Shown: piece after piece, positions 1 through 9,527 of the stretch | How the letters are laid out: each line of letters opens with the position of its first letter | How positions within the stretch are numbered: the stretch's first letter is position 1 | NCBI RefSeq assembly: GCF_014851685.1 | Contig: NZ_JACVAC010000003.1 | Coordinates: 62,001-126,000 of the forward strand | Source: Pseudomonas sp. PDM05 | GTDB taxonomy: Bacteria > Pseudomonadota > Gammaproteobacteria > Pseudomonadales > Pseudomonadaceae | DNA: 64,000 bases | Direction of reading: 5' to 3' | Position numbers and translations under genes: made by a program | The notes under the pieces: model-generated | Seen by the model: only the letters and a program-made list of their open reading frames with translations | What the model was told of the DNA's origin: nothing | The model's database searches: none

Positions 1-1
1 C

Positions 2-511
2 GACGCCGCGCTGCCGCGTCTGGCCGCATCGGCGGATTCACCCTGGTGGAATGGCCAGCGTGCCGAGACCGTCAAGCGCGCCTGGGACAACAGCCTCGCG
101 CACCTCAAGGCCACCTTGGGCGATGACCCGAGCCAGTGGCAATGGGGCAAGGCCCACACCCTGACCCACGGCCATCCGCTGGGTATGCAGAAGCCGTTGG
201 ACAGCGTGTTCAACGTCGGCCCATTCCCGGCGCCGGGCACCCATGAAGTGCCGAACAACCAGTCCGCCGCTATCGGCCCGGCGCCATGGCCGGTGACCTA
301 TGGCCCATCTACCCGACGCCTGATCGACTTTGCCGACGTGGCTCACGCCCTGACCATCAACCCGGTGGGACAAAGCGGGGTGCCGTTTGATCGGCATTAT
401 GGGGATCAGGCGGAAACGTATATCGAGGGAGGCTACGAGCAGGCGCACTTCAGCGATGAAGAAGTCACGGCAAACACCCGTGGCACGTTGAAACTGCTGC
501 CAGCCCGATAA
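2..511 (+). CDS. Penicillin/AHL acylase family protein, C-terminal part (5' end outside window)
   Basis: The frame is open from the window edge to a TAA at 509-511, giving the last 169 residues of a larger protein. The segment reads like the end of the beta subunit of penicillin-acylase-type Ntn hydrolases: a WQWGKAHTLTHGHP segment, an NVGPFPAPGTHEVPNN segment and a PINPVGQSG-like stretch near the end. Family members are periplasmic, self-cleaving amidases that hydrolyse penicillins or N-acyl-homoserine lactones. In P. aeruginosa, as I recall, the AHL acylase gene hacB lies next to spuH, so the nearness to the spu cluster makes a HacB-type acylase plausible. The catalytic N-terminal serine of the beta subunit is outside the window, so substrate cannot be judged. 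Confidence 0.8.
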   Translation, partial: DAALPRLAASADSPWWNGQRAETVKRAWDNSLAHLKATLGDDPSQWQWGKAHTLTHGHPLGMQKPLDSVFNVGPFPAPGTHEVPNNQSAAIGPAPWPVTYGPSTRRLIDFADVAHALTINPVGQSGVPFDRHYGDQAETYIEGGYEQAHFSDEEVTANTRGTLKLLPAR

Positions 512-532
512 CGGCTTGGAATCCGGTCAAAA

Positions 533-637
533 TGTGGGAGCGGGCTTGCTCGCGAATACGGTGTGTCAGTTACAGATGTTTCTACTGATCCACCGCATTC
601 GCGAGCAAGCCCGCTCCCACAAAAGCCCGCTCCCACA
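533..637. repeat. REP-type inverted repeat, class A, with an extra half unit
   Basis: Left arm TGTGGGAGCGGGCTTGCTCG at 533 continues to CGAA; the reverse complement ends at 621. About 42 nt lie between the arms. A further partial copy, AAGCCCGCTCCCACA, follows at 623-637. The element sits between the acylase stop and the end of the GlxA-type gene, which is convergent. Confidence 0.9.
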
Positions 638-655
638 GTTGGTCCGAGTACAGCT

Positions 656-1621
656 TCAGACCGGCGCGGCAAAGTTGAGCCGGAACTGTTGCGGCGTCAC
701 CCCAAGCCTGCGATTGAACACACTGCGCATATGCTGGGCATCACGAAACCCGCACTGATAGGCCACCGTCTTGAGCGGCGTGTGCGTGCTTTCGAGCATC
801 ACCCGCGCCGCATCCACCCTTGCCCGCTCGACAAACTCCGCCGGGGTGATCCGCGCTTCACGGGCAAACACCCGGGAGAAGTTGCGCGCACTCATATTGG
901 CCGCCTTGGCCAGGTCGACGATGCCCAGGTCACCAGTCAGGTTGGCCAGCACGTAGAGCTGCACCAACGCCACCGCCGAGGTGGTTTCGGCGTGGGGCGT
1001 CAGGAACGGACTGAACTGCGACTGCCCGCCCGCTCGCTGGGTGAATACCACCAATCGCTTGGCCACGCTCAGCGCGACTTCCGGGCCGTGGTCCTGGGCC
1101 AGCAAATACAGCGACAAGTCGATGCCCGCCGTAACCCCGGCCGAGGTGTAGAGATTGCCGTCCTGCACGTAGAGACGGTCGGCTTCGACCCTGGCCGACG
1201 GGCACAGGCGCGCCAGGTCGGCGGCGTCATTCCAGTGGGTGGTAACGGTTTTGCCCTCCAGCAGCCCGGCGCGAGCCAGCATGAACGCGCCGTTGCAGAT
1301 CGAACCGAAGCGCTGGGCACGGGCGGCGGCGGCGCGCAGCCAGGCGTCGAACCCGGCGCCGAAATCTTCGAAAGGCAACCGTGGGCCGCCGGCGACCAGC
1401 AAGAGGTCATAGGGCTCAAGGGCTTCGCTGTAATGCCGATGGGCCTGCAATGACAAGCCATTGGAGGCGGTCATGTTGCCGTGGCCGAGGCCGATGACGT
1501 CCAACTGGTAGTGGTCCTGGGTTGGCAGGAAGCGGTTGGCCTCGCAGAACACGTCCATCGGACCGCTCACGTCCAGTGACTGGACGCCGGGGAAGATCAG
1601 GATGGCGACGGTTTTGCTCAT
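656..1621 (-). CDS. GlxA-family transcriptional regulator (DJ-1/PfpI domain plus AraC-type HTH)
   Basis: This 321-residue protein has an N-terminal DJ-1/PfpI amidotransferase-like domain (about 1-190, starting MSKTVAILIFPGVQSLDVSG) with the usual cysteine in an FGSICNGAF elbow. A C-terminal AraC-type DNA-binding domain (about 215-315) contains two HTH motifs, ending in the usual GVTPQQFR. The family senses small nitrogenous or aldehyde-type ligands and activates neighbouring catabolic genes. I chose the ATG at 1621; a longer frame exists to 1849 but would run across the divergent promoter region. It is divergent from the HD hydrolase gene at 1785, which is the obvious candidate target. The ligand is unknown. 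Confidence 0.88.
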   Translation of the reverse strand: MSKTVAILIFPGVQSLDVSGPMDVFCEANRFLPTQDHYQLDVIGLGHGNMTASNGLSLQAHRHYSEALEPYDLLLVAGGPRLPFEDFGAGFDAWLRAAAARAQRFGSICNGAFMLARAGLLEGKTVTTHWNDAADLARLCPSARVEADRLYVQDGNLYTSAGVTAGIDLSLYLLAQDHGPEVALSVAKRLVVFTQRAGGQSQFSPFLTPHAETTSAVALVQLYVLANLTGDLGIVDLAKAANMSARNFSRVFAREARITPAEFVERARVDAARVMLESTHTPLKTVAYQCGFRDAQHMRSVFNRRLGVTPQQFRLNFAAPV

Positions 1622-1710
1622 GAACAGGCACACCTTCTCTAACTGGATAAACACAGCTCCCACATTGGACTGTGTACACCCTTGGCATGAAGTGGCGGCA
1701 CATTGGCCGG

Positions 1711-1753
1711 GATCGCGCCCTCGCGGCGATGGCTCCGCCAGGGGTGCGCGATC
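1711..1753. promoter_or_regulatory. Imperfect palindrome in the glxA-type/HD divergent intergenic region
   Basis: GATCGCGCCC at 1711 is mirrored by GGGGTGCGCGATC ending at 1753, with an internal GC-rich segment. It lies 32 bp before the HD-protein ATG, where an activator site or a leader hairpin would fit. No function is shown. Confidence 0.35.
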
Positions 1754-1784
1754 AGACTGGAATTCTTCCCACAGGAGAACCACC

Positions 1785-2423
1785 ATGACCACCATCGCCG
1801 GCATCCCGATCCCCGACAGCGCCCTCGCCAAGGCCACCACCGAATACATCCGCGACGTCGAATCCGACCTGCTCTACCACCACTCGCGCCGGGTGTTTTT
1901 GTTCGGCGCCTTGAGCGGTGAGCGCAAGAGACTGGCCTACAACCCGGAGTTGTTGTACGTGGGCGCGATGTTCCACGACCTGGGCCTGGTGGCTGGCCAT
2001 CGCAGTGACAACGAACGTTTTGAAGTGGACGGCGCCAACGCGGCGGCAGCTTTCCTCAAGCCCTATGGCCTGAGCGAGGACGACATCGAACAGGTGTGGC
2101 TGTCCATCGCCCTGCACACCACCCCGGGCGTACCGCAACATCTGCGCCCGACCGTCGCGCTGGTGACTGCCGGCGTCGAGATGGACGTGCTGGGCATGGA
2201 CTACGCCGCCTTCAGCGACACCCAGCGCGAAGCGGTGGTGCATGCGCATCCACGCGGTGAAGGGTTCAAGGAGTGCATCCTCTGCGCGTTCGCCGACGGC
2301 TTGCGCCATCGTCCGCAGACCACGTTTGGCAACGTGAAGACCGATGTGCTGGTGGATCAGGAGCCGGGGTTCAGGCCGATGAATTTTGTCGAGGTGATTC
2401 GCAAATCCCCTTGGGCCGCATAA
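1785..2423 (+). CDS. HD-domain hydrolase, cyanamide-hydratase-like
   Basis: The 212-residue protein carries the metal-binding HD signature: a YHHSRR histidine near residue 27, MFHDLGL about residue 65 and ALHTTPG about residue 110. This arrangement and length resemble the cyanamide hydratase (DDI2/3-like) subgroup, enzymes adding water to nitrile-like or isonitrile-like groups, rather than nucleotide phosphohydrolases. The ATG at 1785 has CAGGAG seven bases upstream. The gene is divergently arranged with a GlxA-type regulator, so induction by its substrate is likely. It has no signal peptide and should be cytoplasmic. The exact substrate is inference; a general HD phosphohydrolase is the alternative. 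Confidence 0.8.
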   Translation: MTTIAGIPIPDSALAKATTEYIRDVESDLLYHHSRRVFLFGALSGERKRLAYNPELLYVGAMFHDLGLVAGHRSDNERFEVDGANAAAAFLKPYGLSEDDIEQVWLSIALHTTPGVPQHLRPTVALVTAGVEMDVLGMDYAAFSDTQREAVVHAHPRGEGFKECILCAFADGLRHRPQTTFGNVKTDVLVDQEPGFRPMNFVEVIRKSPWAA

Positions 2424-2448
2424 TCGCTGCCTTGAAATGCAATCAAAT

Positions 2449-2537
2449 GTGAGAGCGGGCTTGCTCGCGAAGGCGGAGTGTCAGTCACCAGATTGACCGA
2501 CTGATCCACCGCATTCGCGAGCAAGCCCGCTCCCACA
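2449..2537. repeat. REP-type inverted repeat, class A
   Basis: Left arm begins TGTGAGAGCGGGCTTGCTCG at 2449 (one mismatch to the usual TGTGGGAG) and the right arm ends GCCCGCTCCCACA at 2537. It separates the convergent HD-hydrolase and spuH genes. Confidence 0.9.
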
Positions 2538-2557
2538 CTTTGACCCCGTTCCGACCT

Positions 2558-3442
2558 TTAGACCGGTGCGGGTGCTCTACGCTTGTCCGGCTGCTGCCAG
2601 CCATCCGCCGCCGCTTCTTCGATCGCTTGCTGGATGGCCTTCTTGCGCATCTCTTCGGCACGACGGCTGAAGAACCACACCAGGAAGGTCACCAGCGACA
2701 CCGCCAACAGAATCAGGCTGGCCACGGCGTTGATCTCGGGTTTGACCCCAAGGCGCACCGCCGAGAACACTTCCATCGGCAAGGTGGTCGAACCCGGCCC
2801 CGACACGAAGCTGGCAAGTACCAGGTCGTCGAGGGACAGCGCGAACGACATCATGCCGCCCGCCGCCAACGACGGCGCGATCATCGGGATGGTGATCAGG
2901 AAGAACACCTTCCACGGCCGCGCGCCCAGGTCCATCGCCGCTTCTTCGATCGACAGGTCCAGCTCACGCAAGCGTGCCGACACCACCACCGCCACATACG
3001 CCGCACAGAACGTCGTGTGGGCGATCCAGATGGTGACAATGCCGCGCTCCTGGGGCCAGCCGATCATCTGCGCCATCGCCACGAACAGCAGCAACAGCGA
3101 CAGACCGGTGATCACTTCCGGCATCACCAGCGGCGCGGTCACCAGGCCGCCGAACAGCGTGCGGCCCTTGAAGTGGCTGATACGGGTCAGCACGAATGCC
3201 GCCAACGTGCCCAGCGCCACGGCGGCCACCGCCGTGTAGCAGGCGATTTCCAGGGAACGCGCCACCGAGCCCATCAACTGGGTGTTGTCCAAAAGGCCCA
3301 CGTACCACTTGATCGACCAACCGCCCCACACCGTCACCAGTTTGGATTCGTTGAACGAGTAGATCACCAGGATCAGCATCGGCAGGTAGATGAACAACAA
3401 CCCCGCCACCAGCATAAAGCTGGAGAAACTGAAGCGCTTCAT
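2558..3442 (-). CDS. spuH: Polyamine ABC transporter permease SpuH (PotI-like)
   Basis: A 294-residue inner-membrane permease with about six hydrophobic spans and the binding-protein-dependent transport loop EEAAMDLGARPWKVFFLITIP near residue 190, which couples to the ATPase. The N-terminal MKRFSFSSFMLVAGLLFIYLP and the FSLDDLVLASF-type segment are typical of PotI/SpuH. It is the last gene of the spuF-G-H group; its ATG at 3442 overlaps the spuG stop by four bases. With SpuG it forms the membrane channel for putrescine and spermidine delivered by SpuD or SpuE. A charged, KK-rich C-terminal tail after the last span is normal for the family. Confidence 0.95.
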   Translation of the reverse strand: MKRFSFSSFMLVAGLLFIYLPMLILVIYSFNESKLVTVWGGWSIKWYVGLLDNTQLMGSVARSLEIACYTAVAAVALGTLAAFVLTRISHFKGRTLFGGLVTAPLVMPEVITGLSLLLLFVAMAQMIGWPQERGIVTIWIAHTTFCAAYVAVVVSARLRELDLSIEEAAMDLGARPWKVFFLITIPMIAPSLAAGGMMSFALSLDDLVLASFVSGPGSTTLPMEVFSAVRLGVKPEINAVASLILLAVSLVTFLVWFFSRRAEEMRKKAIQQAIEEAAADGWQQPDKRRAPAPV

Positions 3443-4359
3443 ATCTTGCCCTCCATCTCTTTGGCTTGGCTGCGGTTGAACAGGATGATCGGTACGATCA
3501 GGATCGCCAGCATCACCACCGCCAGAGCAGAGGCCACCGGCCAGTCACGGTTGTTGAAGAATTCTTGCCACAGCACTTTACCGATCATCAGGGTTTCCGG
3601 GCCACCGAGCAGTTCCGGGATCACGAACTCGCCCACTACCGGGATAAACACCAGCATGCAGCCGGCGATGATGCCGTTCTTGGACAGCGGCACGGTGATC
3701 TTCCAGAAACTGTTGAAGGTACTCGAACCCAGGTCGGATGCGGCTTCCAGCAGGCTCTGGTCGTGTTTCACCAGGTTGGCGTACAGCGGCAGGATCATGA
3801 ACGGCAGGTACGAATAGACCACGCCGATATACACCGCGATGTTGGTGTTGAGGATCTGCAGCGGTTCGTTGATCAGCCCGATGGACATCAAAAAACCATT
3901 GAGCAAGCCGTTGTTGCTGAGGATGCCCATCCACGCATACACGCGGATCAGGATCGCGGTCCAGGTCGGCATCATGATCAGCAGCACCAGCACGGTCTGC
4001 ATCTCTTTGCGCGCACTGGCAATGGCGTAGGCCATCGGGTAGCCGATCAGCAGACACAGCAGCGTGCTGAAGAACGCCATTTTCAGCGAACCCAGGTACG
4101 CGGCGATGTAGAGCTCGTCGTCGCCGAGCATCGCGTAGTTGGCCAGGTTCAGCACCAACTGCAGTTTCTGCTCAACAAAGGTGTAGATCTCGGTGTAAGG
4201 CGGGATCGCCACGTCGGCTTCGGCAAAGCTGATCTTCAGGACGATGAAGAACGGCAGCATGAAGAACAGGAACAGCCACAGGAAGGGAATACCAATGACC
4301 GCATGCCGGCCACTGGGGGTTATTCGTTGCAGGCGGCGCTTGAGCTTCTTCATGTTCAT
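3439..4359 (-). CDS. spuG: Polyamine ABC transporter permease SpuG (PotH-like)
   Basis: A 306-residue permease. Residues from about 20 onward (IGIPFLWLFLFFMLPFFIVL) form the first membrane span, and the coupling loop LLEAASDLGSSTFNSFWKIT is clear. I chose the ATG at 4359 because it overlaps the spuF stop (ATGA), showing translational coupling; an ATG two codons later is also possible, and the longer open frame to 4395 would run into spuF. It pairs with SpuH as the heterodimeric channel of the polyamine importer. Confidence 0.94.
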   Translation of the reverse strand: MNMKKLKRRLQRITPSGRHAVIGIPFLWLFLFFMLPFFIVLKISFAEADVAIPPYTEIYTFVEQKLQLVLNLANYAMLGDDELYIAAYLGSLKMAFFSTLLCLLIGYPMAYAIASARKEMQTVLVLLIMMPTWTAILIRVYAWMGILSNNGLLNGFLMSIGLINEPLQILNTNIAVYIGVVYSYLPFMILPLYANLVKHDQSLLEAASDLGSSTFNSFWKITVPLSKNGIIAGCMLVFIPVVGEFVIPELLGGPETLMIGKVLWQEFFNNRDWPVASALAVVMLAILIVPIILFNRSQAKEMEGKI

Positions 4360-5498
4360 GAGCGCAGTACCACGCCGCTGTCGTCTTCCCACCACACGTA
4401 GACCTGGTCACCCCAGGTCGGACGCTGCCCACGGCGCTCGGCGTTGGCGACGAACGACTGCACCAGCTTGCCGCTCGGCAGTTCCACGTAGAACACCGAG
4501 TGGCCGCCGAGGTAGGCGATGTCGTGCACCTTGCCGCTGGACCAGTTGTGCTCGCAGGTCGGCATTTCGGAGGTGACCAGCAGCTTTTCCGGACGGATGG
4601 CGTAGGTCACCGACTTGTCTTCCACCGCCGTGGCGATGCCGTAGCCCACGTAGATGTCGCGGTCCAGGTCCGGGCACTTGAGCACCGCGTGGCCTTCGGC
4701 GTCATCGACCACCTGGGTTTCGAAGATGTTGACGTTGCCGATGAACTCGCACACCAGGCGGCTGGTTGGCGTCTCGTAGATGTCGATCGGGCTGCCGATC
4801 TGGGCGATCCAGCCCAGGTGCATGATCGCGATGCGCTCGGCCATGGTCATGGCTTCTTCCTGGTCGTGGGTCACCATCACGCAGGTCACGCCAACGCGTT
4901 CGATGATTTCAACCAGTTCGAGTTGCATCTGCGAGCGCAGCTTCTTGTCGAGGGCGCCCATGGGCTCGTCGAGCAGCAGCAGTTTCGGGCGCTTGGCCAG
5001 GGAACGGGCCAGGGCCACACGCTGGCGCTGGCCACCGGACAGCTGGTGCGGCTTGCGCTTGGCGTACTGGCTCATCTGCACCAGCTTGAGCATCTCGGCC
5101 ACGCGGGCGTCGATCTCGGCCTTGGGGATCTTGTCCTGTTGCAGGCCGAACGCGATGTTCTGCGCCACGGTCATGTGCGGGAACAAGGCGTAGGACTGGA
5201 ACATCATGTTGATCGGCCGCTCGTAGGGCGGCATGTCGGTGATGTCCACACCGTCGAGGTAGATGCGACCTTCAGTCGGGCGCTCGAAACCTGCGAGCAT
5301 GCGCAGCAGGGTGGACTTGCCCGAACCCGAACCGCCGAGCAGGGCGAAGATCTCGCCTTTCTTGATTTCCAGGGACACATCGTCCACGGCAATCGTCTCG
5401 TCGAACTTCTTCGTGACCCGGTCGATTTTGACCAGCACCTTCTTCGGTGTCTGGTCCCCTTCGAGGGCTTTCTTATAGGCGCCGGAGGCAACTGCCAT
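4356..5498 (-). CDS. spuF: Polyamine ABC transporter ATP-binding protein SpuF (PotG-like)
   Basis: A 380-residue ATPase: Walker A GGSGSGKST (about 55-63), Q-loop, signature LSGGQ (153-157), Walker B LLLLDEP (173-179) and the switch histidine in VTHDQEEAMT. The region after about 250 is the TOBE-type regulatory domain usual for PotA/PotG. It energises uptake through SpuG/SpuH at the inner face of the membrane. The gene lies 67 bp after spuE, and its stop overlaps the spuG start, so it is co-transcribed with the permeases. Length fits PotG. Confidence 0.95.
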   Translation of the reverse strand: MAVASGAYKKALEGDQTPKKVLVKIDRVTKKFDETIAVDDVSLEIKKGEIFALLGGSGSGKSTLLRMLAGFERPTEGRIYLDGVDITDMPPYERPINMMFQSYALFPHMTVAQNIAFGLQQDKIPKAEIDARVAEMLKLVQMSQYAKRKPHQLSGGQRQRVALARSLAKRPKLLLLDEPMGALDKKLRSQMQLELVEIIERVGVTCVMVTHDQEEAMTMAERIAIMHLGWIAQIGSPIDIYETPTSRLVCEFIGNVNIFETQVVDDAEGHAVLKCPDLDRDIYVGYGIATAVEDKSVTYAIRPEKLLVTSEMPTCEHNWSSGKVHDIAYLGGHSVFYVELPSGKLVQSFVANAERRGQRPTWGDQVYVWWEDDSGVVLRS

Positions 5499-5565
5499 TT
5501 ACGAAACTCCCAAAAAAAAACGGTGCTGTTCGCTCTGTGCAAGCGAACCCTGGATAGTTTGAGCC

Positions 5566-6672
<1,107 letters not shown>

Positions 6673-6768
6673 TTAAATAGTTGGGCCTTGAAGTTGTTGC
6701 CCGGCAACAAAACCGGCGCGCAACTTACCCTCGATAAACCGATCCGGCAAAACTTTCTGTCATTTAAT

Positions 6769-6805
6769 TTGTGGGAGGGGGCTCACTGCTTGGCCTCCTC
6801 CCACA
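6769..6805 (-). promoter_or_regulatory. Hairpin between spuD and spuE, REP-like, possible attenuator
   Basis: TGTGGGAGGGGG on one side is mirrored by CCTCCTCCCACA (11 of 12 positions pair). It lies 12 bases after the spuD stop in the direction of transcription. The outer TGTGGGAG is the same end used by the REP elements of this window. No long T-run follows, so it is more likely an mRNA-stabilising or partially terminating stem than a full terminator. Confidence 0.6.
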
Positions 6806-6816
6806 GGTTTCAAGGC

Positions 6817-7926
6817 TTACTTGCCGGACTTGATCTTGGTCCAGCTGCGTGTCATTTCACGCTGAGTAGCGGCTGGCAGGTCGGCAATGGCGTAGAGCTT
6901 GGCTTGCACGTCCGCCGGCGGGTAGATGCCCGGGTCGCTGGTGATGTCTTTATCCACCAGGGCGGTGGCTTTCTCGTTGCCGTTCGGGAAACGCACGCTG
7001 TTGGTGATCGCCGCCATGACTTCCGGCTTGAGCAGGTAGTTCATGAACTTGTAGGCGGCGTCGACGTTTTCGGCATCTTTAGGGATGGCGACCATGTCGA
7101 AGAAGCTGCCAGCGCCTTCTTTCGGAATGTCGTAGGCCACCTTGACCTTGCCACCGGCTTCAGCCGCGCGGGACTTGGCCTGTTGGATGTCACCCGAGTA
7201 GCCCACGGCCACGCAGATGTTGCCGTTGGCCAGGTCGGAAATGTACTTGGACGAGTGGAAGTAGCCGATCGAAGGACGGATCTTGAGGAACAGGTCTTCG
7301 GCTTGCTTGAGGTCTGGCTTCTTCTGGCTGTCGGTCGGCAGACCGAGGTAATGCAGGGCGATTGGCAACATTTCGGTTGGCGAATCGAGGAAGCTCACGC
7401 CGCAGCTCTTGAGCTTGGCGATGTTTTCAGGCTTGAGCAGCACGTCCCACGAATCGATCTTGTCCACGCCCAGCGCAGCCTTGACCTTCTCCGGGTTGTA
7501 GCCGATGCCGATGGAGCCCCACATGTACGGGAAGGCATGCTTGTTGTCCGGGTCGCTGACCGACACGGCTTTAAGCAGGGATTTGTTCAGGTTGTCGTAG
7601 TTCACCAGTTTGGACTTGTCCAGTTCCTGGTAGACACCGGCCTTGATCTGCTTGGCGAGGAAGTTGTTCGACGGTACGACGATGTCATAACCGGACTTGC
7701 CTGCCAGCAACTTGGCTTCCAGGGTTTCGTTACTGTCGAAAACGTCATACACCACTTTGATGCCCGACTCTTTCTCAAAGTTGGCGATGGTGTCCGGTGC
7801 AATGTAGTCGGACCAGTTGTAGACGTGCAGGACTTTATCGTCCGCCTGGGCCGCGCCCGCCATTGCGCCCATCAGGGACAAGGCGAGGAGGGTCTTGCCA
7901 GCGTTCTTCAAACCTAATGCCTTCAT
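6817..7926 (-). CDS. spuD: Periplasmic polyamine-binding protein SpuD (putrescine-type)
   Basis: A 369-residue binding protein with signal peptide (about 1-28, ending AGAAQA), followed by [12 protein letters not shown]. It is a clear paralogue of the neighbouring SpuE. At the specificity position it has phenylalanine (F275, in [12 protein letters not shown]) where SpuE has tryptophan, matching the known putrescine-preferring SpuD. The ATG at 7926 has TTGGAG upstream; the longer open frame to 7989 lacks support. A 178-bp gap with a 13-bp hairpin separates it from spuC, so spuD may have its own promoter. Confidence 0.93.
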   Translation of the reverse strand: MKALGLKNAGKTLLALSLMGAMAGAAQADDKVLHVYNWSDYIAPDTIANFEKESGIKVVYDVFDSNETLEAKLLAGKSGYDIVVPSNNFLAKQIKAGVYQELDKSKLVNYDNLNKSLLKAVSVSDPDNKHAFPYMWGSIGIGYNPEKVKAALGVDKIDSWDVLLKPENIAKLKSCGVSFLDSPTEMLPIALHYLGLPTDSQKKPDLKQAEDLFLKIRPSIGYFHSSKYISDLANGNICVAVGYSGDIQQAKSRAAEAGGKVKVAYDIPKEGAGSFFDMVAIPKDAENVDAAYKFMNYLLKPEVMAAITNSVRFPNGNEKATALVDKDITSDPGIYPPADVQAKLYAIADLPAATQREMTRSWTKIKSGK

Positions 7927-8060
7927 TTGGTGATGCTCCAATTTTTCTTTTTTGGGCCACGTTCTTACAAGGTTTTGCGACCCTTCCAAAGGGCGACAAA
8001 ACAGGGCGACAGTCTGGCAAGTTCAGAGGCCGGCTTTCAACCAAAGCCTCATCTATAACT

Positions 8061-8096
8061 GCTCAGCACGCAGCGCTCGAAAGCCTGCGTGCTGAG
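8061..8096 (-). promoter_or_regulatory. 13-bp perfect hairpin between spuC and spuD
   Basis: GCTCAGCACGCAG (8061-8073) is perfectly mirrored by CTGCGTGCTGAGC (8084-8096) with a 10-nt loop. It begins nine bases past the spuC stop on the minus strand. There is no T-run after it, so it is either a Rho-independent-like pause site or a stem protecting the upstream mRNA end. Confidence 0.65.
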
Positions 8097-8104
8097 CCTA
8101 GCAC

Positions 8105-9469
8105 TTAGCCCTGCAATGCCGCCAAAGTCAGGTCCAGGCAATGGCGAGCCTTGGTCACCAGCTCGTCGATCTCTGCCTTGCTGATCACCAGCGGCGGCGA
8201 AATGATCATGGTGTCGCCCACGGCGCGCATGATCAGGCCATTCTCGAAGCAGAACGTGCGGCAGATCATGCCCACACCCTTGCCTTCATAGCGTTTGCGC
8301 GTGGCCTTGTCTTGCACCAGCTCAATCGCACCGAGCATGCCCACACCGCGAACTTCACCCACCAACGGGTGATCAGCCAGTTCCCTCAGACGTTTCTGCA
8401 AATACGGTGCCGTTTCCTCGTGCACGCGGCTGACGATTTTTTCATCGCGCATGATACGGATGTTTTCCAGGGCCACTGCCGCTGCCACCGGGTGGCCGGA
8501 GTAGGTGAAACCGTGGTTGAAATCGCCGCCTTCGTTGAGCACGTCCACCACTTCATCGCGCACAATCAAGCCGCCCATGGGGATGTAACCCGAGGTCAGG
8601 CCCTTGGCGATGGTCATCATGTGTGGTTTCAGGCCATAGAAATCGCTACCGAACCACTCACCGGTACGGCCGAAACCGCAGATCACTTCGTCGGCCACAA
8701 ACAGGATGTCGTACTTGGCGAGGATTTCCTTGATGCGCGGCCAGTAGGTCTCAGGCGGCACGATCACGCCGCCGGCGCCCTGGATTGGCTCGGCAATAAA
8801 GGCGCCCACGTTGTCCACGCCCAGTTCCAGGATCTTCTCTTCCAACTGGTTGGCGGCCCACACACCGAATTCTTCCGGGCTCATGTCGCCGCCTTCGCCA
8901 AACCAGTACGGCTGGGCGATATGGACGATACCCGGGATCGGCAAGTCGCCCTGTTCATGCATATAGGTCATGCCGCCCAGGCTGGCGCCGGCTACGGTGG
9001 AACCGTGGTAGCCATTCTTGCGGCTGATGATGGTTTTTTTGTTCGGCTGGCCCTTGATCGCCCAGTAGTGGCGGACCATGCGCAACATGGTGTCGTTGCC
9101 TTCGGAGCCGGAACCCGTGAAGAACACGTGGTTCATGCCGGCGGGCGCGATGTCGGAAATGGCCTTCGCCAGTTCCAGCACCGGCGGGTGAGCGGTCTGG
9201 AAGAACAGGTTGTAGTACGGCAGTTCTTTCATCTGCTTGGCGGCGGCGTCAGCCAGTTCATCGCGACCGTATCCGATCGCCACGCACCACAGGCCGGCCA
9301 TGCCGTCGAGGATCTTGTTGCCTTCGCTGTCCCACAGGTAAACGCCGTGGGCTTTGGTGATGATCCGTGGGCCTTTCTCTTTCAATTGCTTGAAGTCACT
9401 GAACGGCGCCAAGTGATGCTCACTGCTCAAGGCTTGCCATTCACGGGTTTGCGGGTTGTTGCTGGACAT
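8105..9469 (-). CDS. spuC: Putrescine-pyruvate aminotransferase SpuC
   Basis: A 454-residue class III (omega) aminotransferase. The PLP lysine is K289 in TIAKGLTSGYIPMGG; DEVICGFGRTG (about 260-270) holds the cofactor-binding aspartate, and GSGSEGNDTMLR (119-130) binds the phosphate. SpuC transaminates putrescine with pyruvate to give 4-aminobutanal and alanine, the first step of the transaminase route to GABA. The ATG at 9469 has AGGAG seven bases upstream. The gene lies between spuB and the transporter genes, as in P. aeruginosa and P. putida. Substrate choice among related diamines and beta-alanine rests on this context. Confidence 0.92.
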   Translation of the reverse strand: MSSNNPQTREWQALSSEHHLAPFSDFKQLKEKGPRIITKAHGVYLWDSEGNKILDGMAGLWCVAIGYGRDELADAAAKQMKELPYYNLFFQTAHPPVLELAKAISDIAPAGMNHVFFTGSGSEGNDTMLRMVRHYWAIKGQPNKKTIISRKNGYHGSTVAGASLGGMTYMHEQGDLPIPGIVHIAQPYWFGEGGDMSPEEFGVWAANQLEEKILELGVDNVGAFIAEPIQGAGGVIVPPETYWPRIKEILAKYDILFVADEVICGFGRTGEWFGSDFYGLKPHMMTIAKGLTSGYIPMGGLIVRDEVVDVLNEGGDFNHGFTYSGHPVAAAVALENIRIMRDEKIVSRVHEETAPYLQKRLRELADHPLVGEVRGVGMLGAIELVQDKATRKRYEGKGVGMICRTFCFENGLIMRAVGDTMIISPPLVISKAEIDELVTKARHCLDLTLAALQG

Positions 9470-9527
9470 ACCAATCTCCTAGACTTTTCAGTGAAGGGCG
9501 CGCGGGTTACCCCGTGCGCCCGGCGCA

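Noticed and set aside
563-1453. Long plus-strand frame opposite the GlxA-type gene
   Set aside because: It is a shadow of the high-GC antisense gene, with His/Arg/Gly-rich composition and no motifs; the same reasoning removes the other long frames opposite spu, ssu, ubi, rbbA and rho genes.
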